In this document: piece by piece, positions 1-10,131 of the stretch
How positions within the stretch are numbered: position 1 is the stretch's first letter
Layout of the letters: each line of letters begins with the position of its first letter
Assembly: GCA_964393335.1 (NCBI GenBank)
Contig: CAYMTN010000084.1
Location: 1 to 20,084 of the forward strand
Source of the DNA: CAYMTN01 sp964393335
GTDB taxonomy: Bacteria > Chloroflexota > Anaerolineae > Aggregatilineales > Aggregatilineaceae
Direction: 5' to 3'
DNA length: 20,084 bases
Translations under genes and position numbers: made by a program
Notes under the pieces: generated by a model
Told to the model about the DNA's origin: nothing
Database searches by the model: none
The model's input: only the letters and a program-made list of their open reading frames with translations

Positions 1-1584
1 CATTCGAGTCGCCCGCCGGTCTACCGTGCGAGTATTGAGTTGGCCCGGCAGTTCCGTGAGCGGTGTTTGCAGGACAATTTGCTTGATTTTTCGCTGCAAA
101 TCGAGTTGTTCATGAATTACCTGCTCGACGAGGATCTGTACGCCGGATACTTTCATGAGCGCTGCCGCCATCTGGTCGCGGACAACCTGGAGGAGAATTT
201 CCCGGTCGTGTCGGATTTTATTCGCTGGATGTGGGACGATCTCGACTCGGCGTTGCTGCTGTACGACCTGGACGCGGGTTATCGAATTTTCCTGGGAGCG
301 GACCTGGTAGGTATGGCGGCGCTAGCCGATCTCTGCGACGAAGTGGAGCACCGGGCCGATCCGGTCGGTTCCGCGCCGGTTATGGCGGCGTTGGCCGGTG
401 AATTCGCCGCGATATTCGACGCGGAAACCCTGGAAGCTGAGGCGGAACAGAATGTGAATCCGCGCGGCGGTTTTACGCCCGCGAACTACAGGTTTTTCCC
501 CCAGATGATCGACTGGGTGGTAGACGCCATCAGCGATTTGATCGACAGCGGCGTGTCACCGCGCGAGATCGTCGTCCTGGCCCCCTTCCTGGGCGATTCC
601 CTGCGCTTTGCGCTGGCAACGCGCCTGGCCGAACGCGGCATCGAGACGGTATCCCACCGGCCCTCTCGCGCCGTGCGTGATGAACCTGCGTCCCGCGCCC
701 TGATGACGCTGACTGCCCTGGCGCACCCCCATTGGCCCTACCGCCCGCCGGTGATCGACGTTGCCGACGCGCTCCACCAGGTGATCGAGAGTCTCGACCC
801 GGTGCGCGCCTGGCTGTTGGCACAGATCGTGTACAGGCCGGGCCGTCCCGAACTCGGATCGTTTGACGCCATTCGCCCGGAAATGCAGCAGCGCATCACG
901 TACCGCGCGGGCGAGTTTTATGAACGGCTGCGCGCCTGGCTGGAAACCTATCAGGTCCAGGAATCGGGCACCATTCCGCCCGATCACTTCTTGAGCCGGT
1001 TGTTTGGCGAGGTCCTATCACAGCCGGGATTCGGATTTCACGCCGATATGGACGCCGGGCGCGTGATCGCAGAACTGGCCGAATCGGCCCGCAAGTTCCG
1101 TCAGGTCTTGTATCCGCGCGGCGTCGATGAGTGGAGCAGCGTGCTCGAAGAGTATTTTGATCTGGTGCGCGAGGGGTTATTAGCCGCCCTGTACGTTGCC
1201 AGTTGGCGTGACGAGGAGCGCGACGCGGTGTTTTTAGCCCCTGCTCACACGTTTTTGATGCGCAACCGCTGGGTGGATTACCAGTTTTGGCTGGATGCAG
1301 GTAGCAGCCAATGGGGCGAGCGCCTGGAACAGCCGCTCACGCATCCCTATGTGCTGTCGCGCAGTTACCCGCCTGCTCAGGTGTGGACCGATGACCTGGA
1401 AAATGAAGCCCGCCGCGCGGCGCTGCGCCACTTGTTGTTGGGGCTGGTGCGCCGCTGCCGCCAGCACGTTTTTGTGGCGATTGCCGATCTCGGTGAGCAG
1501 GGTTACGAACAGCGCGGCCCGCTGCTGCGTTTCGTCCAGCAGATCATGCAGCGCCACGCCGCCCCCGAAGGAACTGAAACATGA
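1..1584 (+). CDS. Degenerate SF1 helicase-like protein, AddB/RecC-like subunit (5' end missing)
   Basis: The frame is open from base 1 to the TGA at 1584, so at least 528 C-terminal residues are present and the true start, with any Walker A motif, lies outside the window. I see an SF1 (UvrD/AddB) helicase fold in decayed form. The Walker B site reads DNLEE (visible residues 61-65) where active enzymes have DExQD. A motif III-like stretch YDLDAGYRIFLGAD is near residues 87-100. A UvrD_C-like start, EIVVLAPFLG, is near 189. A motif V-like region, APAHTFLMRNRWVDYQFWLD, is near 410-430. A motif VI-like region, LLLGLVRRCRQHVFVAIADL, is near 475-500. The catalytic Glu of motif II is replaced by Asn, which argues against ATP hydrolysis. 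It overlaps the next helicase gene by ATGA (1581-1584), so the two are probably made together. I infer an inactive structural or DNA-scanning partner, like AddB or RecC. No close family name is recognised. Confidence 0.72.
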   Translation, partial: HSSRPPVYRASIELARQFRERCLQDNLLDFSLQIELFMNYLLDEDLYAGYFHERCRHLVADNLEENFPVVSDFIRWMWDDLDSALLLYDLDAGYRIFLGADLVGMAALADLCDEVEHRADPVGSAPVMAALAGEFAAIFDAETLEAEAEQNVNPRGGFTPANYRFFPQMIDWVVDAISDLIDSGVSPREIVVLAPFLGDSLRFALATRLAERGIETVSHRPSRAVRDEPASRALMTLTALAHPHWPYRPPVIDVADALHQVIESLDPVRAWLLAQIVYRPGRPELGSFDAIRPEMQQRITYRAGEFYERLRAWLETYQVQESGTIPPDHFLSRLFGEVLSQPGFGFHADMDAGRVIAELAESARKFRQVLYPRGVDEWSSVLEEYFDLVREGLLAALYVASWRDEERDAVFLAPAHTFLMRNRWVDYQFWLDAGSSQWGERLEQPLTHPYVLSRSYPPAQVWTDDLENEARRAALRHLLLGLVRRCRQHVFVAIADLGEQGYEQRGPLLRFVQQIMQRHAAPEGTET

Positions 1585-3923
1585 CACCTGCCATATTACG
1601 CCCGGAGCAAGAAACGATTGTACGCGGTTATACCGGCGGCAAAGTGGGCATCGCGGCGGTGCCGGGCAGCGGCAAGACGTTTACCCTCGCGCACCTCGCC
1701 GCCCGCCTGATCCATGACCGGCGCATCGGCCTCGACCAGGAAGTGCTGGTCGTGACGTTCACCAACTCGGCGGTCAACGGGTTCCAGGCGCGTATCGCCC
1801 GGTTGCTGCGCGACGAATACGGGCTGCTGCCTTCGGTCGGGTACCGGGTGCGTACCCTGCATGGCCTGGCGCACGACATCGTGCGGGAGCGTCCGGCGCT
1901 GGTTGGCCTGGCCGACGATTTTGTCATTCTGGATGAGAAAATATCGCTGGATATTCAGCGCGATATCGTCGCACAGCGTGTGTCGGAATGGTGGGATCGG
2001 CTGGCCGCGTATCTTGATCCGGAGCTTGATTCGCACAGCGCGCGCCGCTTTGAGGATGATTTACCGGGACTGGTGACCGGTTTCATCAGGCGGGCTAAGG
2101 ACCTGCGCCGCGATCCTGACGAACTGCTGCTTGCGCTCGACGGGACGGATGCGCGGTTTGACCTGGCGCGGTTTGCCGCGCACGTCTACGACGATTACCA
2201 GCGCAGCCTCGCGTATCGCGGAGCGGTCGATTTTGACGATCTCGTGCGGCTGGCGCTCGAAGCGTTGAACCTCGACGATCGTTACCTGCAACGCTTGCGC
2301 GAAGGCTGGCCGTACATCCTCGAAGACGAAGCGCAAGACAGCAGCCGCCTGCAAGAAGCCATGCTCGCCCTGCTCAGCGCGGACCGTAATTGGGTGCGTG
2401 TCGGCGATCCGAATCAGGCCATCAACACGACGTTCACCACCGCCGACCCGGTTTTTTTGCGGGAATTTCTCGAAGACCCGGCAGTGGTCGAGCGTCCGCT
2501 GTCAGTTTCCGGACGGTCGGCTCCTACGATCATCATGCTGGCAAATGAACTCGCGCGTTGGACCTATGACGAACACCCGACTCCTGAACTGCGAGATGCG
2601 TTCGATTACCGGCTGGATACGCGTTGGCACCGGCATCGCGGTTTCATCCAGCCTACCGGACCCGGCGATCCGCAGCCGAATCCGCCCGACGATGAAAGCT
2701 GGCTGCACATCCGGTACCGTTTTGACCAGCGCATCAAACCGGAGGACGAGATCGAGATCGTCGTCTCTGCTGAGGAATACTCGCTCATGGAATGGCTAAA
2801 AACGTTTGACGATCTTCCTGATGGTGTCGTGCCGCCAACGGTGGCCGTTCTGGTACCGGAAAACAGCCGGGGCTTCAAAGTGGTCGAAGCGCTGCGCCGC
2901 CAGGGTGTCAGGTGCGAAGAACTGCTGCGCAGCACGACCGCCACGCGTGAAGCGGTCGATTTGTTGTATAAACTGCTCGACTACCTGGGCGAGCCGACCG
3001 ATCTCACGCGGCTGAAACGCCTGTACTGGTCGCTGATGCCGGAGCCGCAGCGCGAACTGGTCCAGGAGGATGTTGAGCTTCGGCAGACGATCACGGCTGT
3101 GTTTGCACGCTGGCGTAATATCGAGGATTTTTTGTGGCCCGGCGTGCCCGCTGGTGACGTTGACGCCGGTGATCTGTCGGAAGAATACGCATGGCTGCGT
3201 GTTGATCTGGCTGAATTTCGCCGCCGGGTGCGCCGCTGGTTGCAGGCGCTTACCCTGCCTGTCGATCAACTGATCTTGACCGTTGCGCAGGACGTTTTCT
3301 CCGAGCCGGTAGACGTGGCGCTGGCGCATAAGGTCGCTGTGCTGCTGCACAGCGTGGCCGAGAGTCATCCCGATTGGCGTCTGCCGGAGTTTATCGCCGA
3401 ACTGCGTGCGATTAGCAGCAACGAGCGCCGCTTCATCGGGTTTGACGATGCTGAGGAGGGGTATGAGCCAAAACCCGGCGTGGTGACGGTTGCCACCATG
3501 CATGCGGCAAAAGGGCTAGAATGGGATCGGGTATATGTGATGGCGGTCAGCAACTACGGGTTTCCGTCTGCGATGCCGTATGACTCGTACATCGGCGAAA
3601 AATGGTACGCGCGCGGTAGTTATGACGGTGAAGTCCGCCGGCTGAATCTGGAGGCGGAAGCGCTGGCGCAGCTTGAGGCGCTGAATGGTGGTGATCCCGG
3701 CACCTATGAGGAAGGCGAGCCGACACGTGAAGCGCGTCTGGAATACGCCAAAGAACGGTTGCGGCTGCTGTACGTTGGCATCAGCCGTGCCAGGCGCGAA
3801 TTGATCATCACCTGGAATATGGGGCGATTCTGGCATAAGGGCGAGGCGTTCGTGAACCAACCTGCCCTACCGCTGGTAGCACTGGGTGAGTACGCGCAGC
3901 GCGAATACCTGTTGGGTGAGTAA
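1581..3923 (+). CDS. UvrD/AddA-type SF1 DNA helicase (780 aa)
   Basis: An ATP-dependent 3'-5' DNA helicase of superfamily 1A. The motifs are complete and in order: Q-motif Gln10, Walker A AVPGSGKT with Lys32, motif Ia near VVTFTNSAVNGF, Walker B DEAQD (249-253), motif III GDPNQAI, a motif IV-like segment VSGRSAPTI, motif V ATMHAAKGLEWDRV near 637-650, and motif VI RLLYVGISRARREL near 728-741. The protein ends about 40 residues after motif VI, so it lacks the C-terminal PD-(D/E)XK nuclease of AddA or RecB and is close to PcrA/UvrD in length. Motif IV has SGR where NYR is usual. The start ATG overlaps the stop of the degenerate helicase gene by 4 bp, and a solo nuclease gene follows 21 bp downstream. 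Seen in that context it is more likely the motor of an AddAB-like complex than a repair UvrD, though a free-standing helicase cannot be excluded. Confidence 0.93.
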   Translation: MTPAILRPEQETIVRGYTGGKVGIAAVPGSGKTFTLAHLAARLIHDRRIGLDQEVLVVTFTNSAVNGFQARIARLLRDEYGLLPSVGYRVRTLHGLAHDIVRERPALVGLADDFVILDEKISLDIQRDIVAQRVSEWWDRLAAYLDPELDSHSARRFEDDLPGLVTGFIRRAKDLRRDPDELLLALDGTDARFDLARFAAHVYDDYQRSLAYRGAVDFDDLVRLALEALNLDDRYLQRLREGWPYILEDEAQDSSRLQEAMLALLSADRNWVRVGDPNQAINTTFTTADPVFLREFLEDPAVVERPLSVSGRSAPTIIMLANELARWTYDEHPTPELRDAFDYRLDTRWHRHRGFIQPTGPGDPQPNPPDDESWLHIRYRFDQRIKPEDEIEIVVSAEEYSLMEWLKTFDDLPDGVVPPTVAVLVPENSRGFKVVEALRRQGVRCEELLRSTTATREAVDLLYKLLDYLGEPTDLTRLKRLYWSLMPEPQRELVQEDVELRQTITAVFARWRNIEDFLWPGVPAGDVDAGDLSEEYAWLRVDLAEFRRRVRRWLQALTLPVDQLILTVAQDVFSEPVDVALAHKVAVLLHSVAESHPDWRLPEFIAELRAISSNERRFIGFDDAEEGYEPKPGVVTVATMHAAKGLEWDRVYVMAVSNYGFPSAMPYDSYIGEKWYARGSYDGEVRRLNLEAEALAQLEALNGGDPGTYEEGEPTREARLEYAKERLRLLYVGISRARRELIITWNMGRFWHKGEAFVNQPALPLVALGEYAQREYLLGE

Positions 3924-3944
3924 CGAGAGGTTTGTTACATAAGA

Positions 3945-4775
3945 ATGCTGCCAAAAACATTCCGTTTCAGCCAGAGTAGCTTGCAGGATTACGCCGACTG
4001 CCCGCGCCGCTTCCAACTACGTTATGTCGAGGGGCAGCCCTGGCCGGGTGTGCAGGTTGAGCCGCTGCTTGCCCACGAAGACCACATGGAGCACGGCCAG
4101 CAGTTTCACCGCCTGGTGCAACGTCACCAGTTGGGAATGCAGGCAGCAGTGCTCGCGGCCATGATCGATGGTGATGCGCTGCGGGCCTGGTGGCAGGCCT
4201 ATCTGGGCTTTGATTTCCTGCACAGCCTGGAAGGTCGGCGTTATCCGGAGTTCACGCTGTCTGCCGATCTGCCGGGGTCGCGTGTGGGCGCGACGTTTGA
4301 TCTGCTGGTGGTTGTGCCCGGCGAGCGTCTGGTGATCTTCGATTGGAAAACCTACCGGCGCAGCCCGTCGCGCCAGTGGTTTGAGTCGCGGCTTCAAACG
4401 CACGTGTACCCGTATGTCGCGGTGCGGTCGGGTGAGCGGTTGTTAGGTGTGGACGTGCAGCCTGAGCAGGTCACAATGGTTTATTGGGTTGTGAGTGCGC
4501 CTGCTGATCCGGTGATTTTTGAGTACAGCGCCGTGCAGTTTGAGCGGGATCGGGCGTATTTGTCGGACATGGTGGATGAAATCGGGTCGCGCCCGTTGGC
4601 TGGCGTCTGGTCGCTGACGTCTGATGTTGATCGCTGTCGCTACTGCGAATACCGGTCGTTGTGTGATCGTGGTGAGCGCGCTGGTTCGTTGAAAGAGGGC
4701 GTTAATATTGGCGATAATATCGCGAGTGGGGAGGAGTTGTTTGGTTTGGGTGATGTGGAGGAGGCTGGTTTTTAG
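3945..4775 (+). CDS. PD-(D/E)XK nuclease with AddB-type Fe-S cysteines (276 aa)
   Basis: A stand-alone RecB/Cas4-family nuclease domain. The N-terminus (SQSSLQDYADCPRRFQLRYV) is the typical entry of AddB C-terminal nuclease domains. Cys19 together with Cys231, Cys234 and Cys240 (C-x2-C-x5-C) matches the four-cysteine 4Fe-4S staple. Catalytic residues are visible: His55 in GQQFH, Asp119, Asp133-Trp-Lys135 (the D-x-K core), and Gln151/Tyr155 in QTHVY. The length covers one nuclease domain and nothing else. A GAGAGG stretch lies about 14 bp before the ATG. The last roughly 35 residues are acidic and glycine-rich, and are encoded by G-rich, C-poor DNA. Its neighbours are two SF1-helicase-like genes upstream and recJ 5 bp downstream. 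The family is also close to Cas4, but no cas gene or CRISPR array is present, so I read it as the detached nuclease of a split AddAB-like enzyme. Confidence 0.9.
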   Translation: MLPKTFRFSQSSLQDYADCPRRFQLRYVEGQPWPGVQVEPLLAHEDHMEHGQQFHRLVQRHQLGMQAAVLAAMIDGDALRAWWQAYLGFDFLHSLEGRRYPEFTLSADLPGSRVGATFDLLVVVPGERLVIFDWKTYRRSPSRQWFESRLQTHVYPYVAVRSGERLLGVDVQPEQVTMVYWVVSAPADPVIFEYSAVQFERDRAYLSDMVDEIGSRPLAGVWSLTSDVDRCRYCEYRSLCDRGERAGSLKEGVNIGDNIASGEELFGLGDVEEAGF

Positions 4776-4780
4776 CATTT

Positions 4781-7111
4781 ATGACTACGCGAAATGCACG
4801 TATCTGGTTTGGTCCGCCGCCCGTTTCCCCTTCTGAGACGTTGATCCAGGTCGTAGGCGGCCACCCACTCGTCGCCCGGATTCTCGCGCAGCGCGGTATC
4901 ACTACACCGGATGCGGCCCGCGCGTTTTTGTCCCCTGATGCCTACGCTCCTGCCCCGCCCTCTGATCTGCCCGATCTGGTGCTCGCGGCGGAACACCTGG
5001 ATCACGCCATCCAGCGCGGGCAGACGATCCTGGTTTGGGGCGATTTTGACGTCGATGGGCAAACTGCTACCGGGCTGCTGGTCGATGCTCTGCGCGGGTT
5101 GGGCGCGGACGTGCCGTTCTATATCCCGCACCGCCTGCGCGAGTCACATGGTATTCAGGTCGCGAGTCTGCAAGCCCGGATCGATGACTTGCATCCGGCG
5201 ATTTTGTTGACGTGTGACACGGGAGTCTCTGCCGATCCGGCTATTGACTACGCGAAGTCGCGTGGCCTGGTGACGCTCATCACCGACCATCACGATCTGC
5301 CGCCCGCGCTGCCGGATGCCAACGCAATTGTGAATCCTAAGCGCCTGCCGGGCGATCATCCACTGGCGGCGCTGCCCGGCGTCGGCGTCGCATACAAACT
5401 GGTCGAATACCTCTATGCCCAAGCTGGGCGCGCCGGTGAGTTACCGCGCTTCCTCGACCTTGTCGCGCTCGGCGTTGTGGCGGACGTAGCACAGCAGACG
5501 CACGATACGCGCTACCTGTTGCAGCTTGGACTCGACCAGTTGCGTGCCACGCAGCGCACCGGCCTGCAAATGCTGGTGGAGGTTGCCGGATTGGCCCCCG
5601 AACGGCTGACCGCCGCCGATATCGCCTTCCAGTTAGGCCCGCGTTTGAACGCTGCCGGGCGGCTGGACGACGCGCGCCCGGTCGTTGAACTGCTCACCAC
5701 GTCGGACCGGTCCCGCGCGCACGTGCTGGCGCTGCAGCTCGAAGGGTTGAACAACCAGCGCCGCCTCCAGAACAGCCAGATTTACGCCGCTGCGTTAGAG
5801 GAGATCGCGCGTGATCCGTCCCTGTTGGATTGGGAAGCGCTGGTACTGGCGCGGCCCGGCTGGCACGCAGGCATTATCGGCATCGTCGCCAGTCACCTGG
5901 CAGAGCGCTACCAGCGCCCGGTCGTGCTGCTCAGCATCGCTGAGGATGGCACGGCGCGCGGTTCGGCCCGGTCCGCCCCTGGTTACGACATCGGTGCCGC
6001 AATCACCGCTCAGGCTGATCTGCTGATCACGTTTGGCGGGCATCCCGGCGCGGCGGGCCTTTCGCTCCCGGCGGACCATATCCCCGCCTTTCGCCGCCGC
6101 CTGTCGGACACGCTGCACGAAACGCGCGATCCGACCGTGCGCGCCGGCCTGAGTCTCGACGCCACCTTGCCCCTGAGTGACGTCACGCTCGATCTGGCTG
6201 CCGATCTCAACCGGCTGGCACCCTTTGGCGAAGGCAACCCGCGCATCACGCTTGCCAGCCGCGATCTGACGCTCAGGAGCGCTGCCCTGCTGGGCCGTAC
6301 CCGTGCCCACCGGCGGCTGACCGTCGAAGATGCGAGTGGCACCCGTCAAACCGTGCTCTGGTGGCAAAGCGCTGACCAGCCCCTCCCCGATGATCTGTTC
6401 GATCTTGCCTACCAGTTGGAGATCAGCACGTATCAGGGCGAAACTGAATTGCAGCTCCTGCTGGTGGACCACCGGCGCTCGGAAAACGCCCCAGTTGAAC
6501 TGGAGCGCCCGCCGCGCCAGGTGATCGATCATCGCGCCGACCCCCACCCTGACCGCGTGCTGCGCAGTGTGTTGGAGCAGCACCCCGACGCCGCCGTATG
6601 GGCCGAAGGCTATCGCCGCACCGAATCGCCCGGGGTCCCGCTCGACGAACTGCGCGAATCAGATACCCTGGTTGTCTACACCGCGCCGTTTGGCCCCCAG
6701 GCGCTCCAGGAAGCCCTGGAAAACGTGCAACCGGCCAGTGTGGTCTTACTGGGCGTGAATCCGCCTAACCAGGCGTTTGCGGACGTTCAGCGCCGTCTGC
6801 TGGAACTGGTGAAATACGTGCTCAATCACCAGGACGGGGAAACGTCGCTAGGTGCGCTGGCGGTAGCTGTCGGCCAGTCTCCGCAGACGGTCCACCTCGC
6901 ATTGGAATACGTCGCCGCACGCGGCGAGATCGCGGTTGATTACCAGGATGGCGACGCGCTGACGATCACGCGTTTACACGAAACCCCCTCGGCAACCGCT
7001 GAGGCAGAACTCGCCGCGTTTAAAACCGCCGTCGCCGAGACTGCCGCTTATCGCGCCTTCTTCCGCCGCGCCGCGCCCTCGCACATTCTCGGAGAGGATA
7101 CCCACCCGTGA
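4781..7111 (+). CDS. recJ: Single-stranded-DNA-specific 5'-3' exonuclease RecJ, long form (776 aa)
   Basis: RecJ degrades single-stranded DNA from 5' ends during recombination and mismatch or base-excision repair. DHH-family motifs are clear: GDFDVDG (87-93), CDTG near residue 146, the DHH triad (169-171) in ITDHHDLPPALPDA, LVALGVVADVA near 229-239, and GPRLNAAGRLDDARP near 286-300. The DHHA1 part contains ARPGWHAGIIGIVASHLAERY and FGGHPGAAG (near 417-425), followed by an OB-fold region with FGEGNP. About 200 further residues follow, ending in a winged-helix-like segment (about 690-755). This matches the roughly 780-residue RecJ of Firmicutes rather than the roughly 577-residue enterobacterial form. 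GGAGGAGG at 4757-4764, inside the end of the nuclease gene, may serve as ribosome binding site, although the 16-base spacing is long. The stop overlaps the YigZ start (GTGA), so the genes are coupled. Confidence 0.96.
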   Translation: MTTRNARIWFGPPPVSPSETLIQVVGGHPLVARILAQRGITTPDAARAFLSPDAYAPAPPSDLPDLVLAAEHLDHAIQRGQTILVWGDFDVDGQTATGLLVDALRGLGADVPFYIPHRLRESHGIQVASLQARIDDLHPAILLTCDTGVSADPAIDYAKSRGLVTLITDHHDLPPALPDANAIVNPKRLPGDHPLAALPGVGVAYKLVEYLYAQAGRAGELPRFLDLVALGVVADVAQQTHDTRYLLQLGLDQLRATQRTGLQMLVEVAGLAPERLTAADIAFQLGPRLNAAGRLDDARPVVELLTTSDRSRAHVLALQLEGLNNQRRLQNSQIYAAALEEIARDPSLLDWEALVLARPGWHAGIIGIVASHLAERYQRPVVLLSIAEDGTARGSARSAPGYDIGAAITAQADLLITFGGHPGAAGLSLPADHIPAFRRRLSDTLHETRDPTVRAGLSLDATLPLSDVTLDLAADLNRLAPFGEGNPRITLASRDLTLRSAALLGRTRAHRRLTVEDASGTRQTVLWWQSADQPLPDDLFDLAYQLEISTYQGETELQLLLVDHRRSENAPVELERPPRQVIDHRADPHPDRVLRSVLEQHPDAAVWAEGYRRTESPGVPLDELRESDTLVVYTAPFGPQALQEALENVQPASVVLLGVNPPNQAFADVQRRLLELVKYVLNHQDGETSLGALAVAVGQSPQTVHLALEYVAARGEIAVDYQDGDALTITRLHETPSATAEAELAAFKTAVAETAAYRAFFRRAAPSHILGEDTHP

Positions 7112-7728
7112 CTCATTACCCGGTCCCTGCCCGGACCACGCGCATCGAAAACGTGGTCGTCAACTCGCGTTTTGTCGCCAGCATTAGCCGGGCGGATACC
7201 GTTGCGGAAGCCAGAGCGTTCATCCAGGCCGTTCGAGACGAAATGCCCGACGCCTCCCACCACGTTTACGCCTTCAAGGTCGGTTATGGCGGCAGCGTCG
7301 TCGAAGGGATGAGCGACGACGGCGAACCGTCCGGCACGTCCGGCCCGCCCGCGCTGGCCGTGCTGCGCGGCGCGGACCTGGGTGACGTGGTGCTGGTTAT
7401 AACCCGCTACTTCGGCGGGACGAAGCTCGGCACTGGCGGGCTGGTGCGGGCCTACGGGGGCGCGGCCAAAGATGCGATCGCGGCGCTGCCGGTCGAGTTG
7501 AAGATCGAAAAACGGTACGTCGGGATTTCGGTCGCCTATACGTTCTACGAACGGCTCAAGCTGCTGCTGGACGAGCACCACGCCGAGATCGATGCCGAGG
7601 AATTCGCCGCAGACGTGACGGTCTACGCCTATCTGCCCGTCGATCAGTTGGACGCTCTCACCGCTGCCCTGCAAAACCTGACCGCCGGACAGGCCGCTCC
7701 CGTCCTGCTCGACAATCCGGCGGATTGA
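7108..7728 (+). CDS. yigZ: YigZ/IMPACT (UPF0029) family protein (206 aa)
   Basis: The family signature is unmistakable: DDGEPSGTSG at residues 70-79, followed by PALAVLRGADLGDVVLVITR and YFGGTKLGTGGLVRAYGGA. The N-terminal IMPACT domain is followed by a roughly 70-residue C-terminal DUF1949-like domain, and the length is the usual one of about 205 residues. The start is a GTG that overlaps the recJ stop by four bases (GTGA). The first in-frame ATG is at codon 68, inside the conserved domain, so it cannot be the start. The eukaryotic homologue IMPACT regulates Gcn2, but the bacterial biochemical function is not settled and placement next to recJ does not by itself prove a repair role. The gene is the last of the operon; a new promoter overlaps its stop codon. 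Confidence 0.95.
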   Translation: MTHYPVPARTTRIENVVVNSRFVASISRADTVAEARAFIQAVRDEMPDASHHVYAFKVGYGGSVVEGMSDDGEPSGTSGPPALAVLRGADLGDVVLVITRYFGGTKLGTGGLVRAYGGAAKDAIAALPVELKIEKRYVGISVAYTFYERLKLLLDEHHAEIDAEEFAADVTVYAYLPVDQLDALTAALQNLTAGQAAPVLLDNPAD

Positions 7729-7753
7729 CAGCCCTCAGCCGTTCGCATACACT
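7725..7753 (+). promoter_or_regulatory. Sigma70-type promoter for the kinase gene
   Basis: TTGACA (7725-7730, perfect -35) is separated by 17 bases from TACACT (7748-7753, four of six matches to TATAAT). The -35 box overlaps the last codons and stop of yigZ. A start of transcription near 7760 would give a leader of about 30 bases that contains the Shine-Dalgarno-like TAAGGGA (7776-7782) eight bases before the ATG at 7791. Confidence 0.7.
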
Positions 7754-7790
7754 CACCCTGCACGGTCCGATTTTGTAAGGGATTCCGCTT

Positions 7791-10073
<2,283 letters not shown>

Positions 10074-10076
10074 AAC

Positions 10077-10106
10077 AAAAAAGAGCCGTCGTGTGATCGA
10101 CAGCCC
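10077..10106 (-). terminator. Intrinsic terminator of the LCP gene
   Basis: Read on the minus strand, GGGCTGTCG (10106-10098) pairs with CGACGGCTC (10091-10083) over nine positions, two of them G-U, around the six-base loop ATCACA. Six T residues follow (10082-10077). On the plus strand two positions become A-C mismatches and no T run follows, so it acts for the LCP gene and not for the kinase gene. It lies in the 58-base space between the two convergent genes. Confidence 0.85.
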
Positions 10107-10131
10107 CAGCATACCAGCCTGACGCCGGTGA

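Noticed and set aside
1..4775. Anti-phage defence island built on UvrD helicase plus nuclease
   Set aside because: There is no Gabija-, Cas- or restriction-type partner, no mobile element and no change in composition, and the operon continues into recJ and yigZ. A core DNA-repair role fits better, although a defence side-role cannot be excluded.
3945..4775. Cas4 of a CRISPR system
   Set aside because: No repeat-spacer array or other cas gene is in the window, and the neighbours are helicase and recJ genes.
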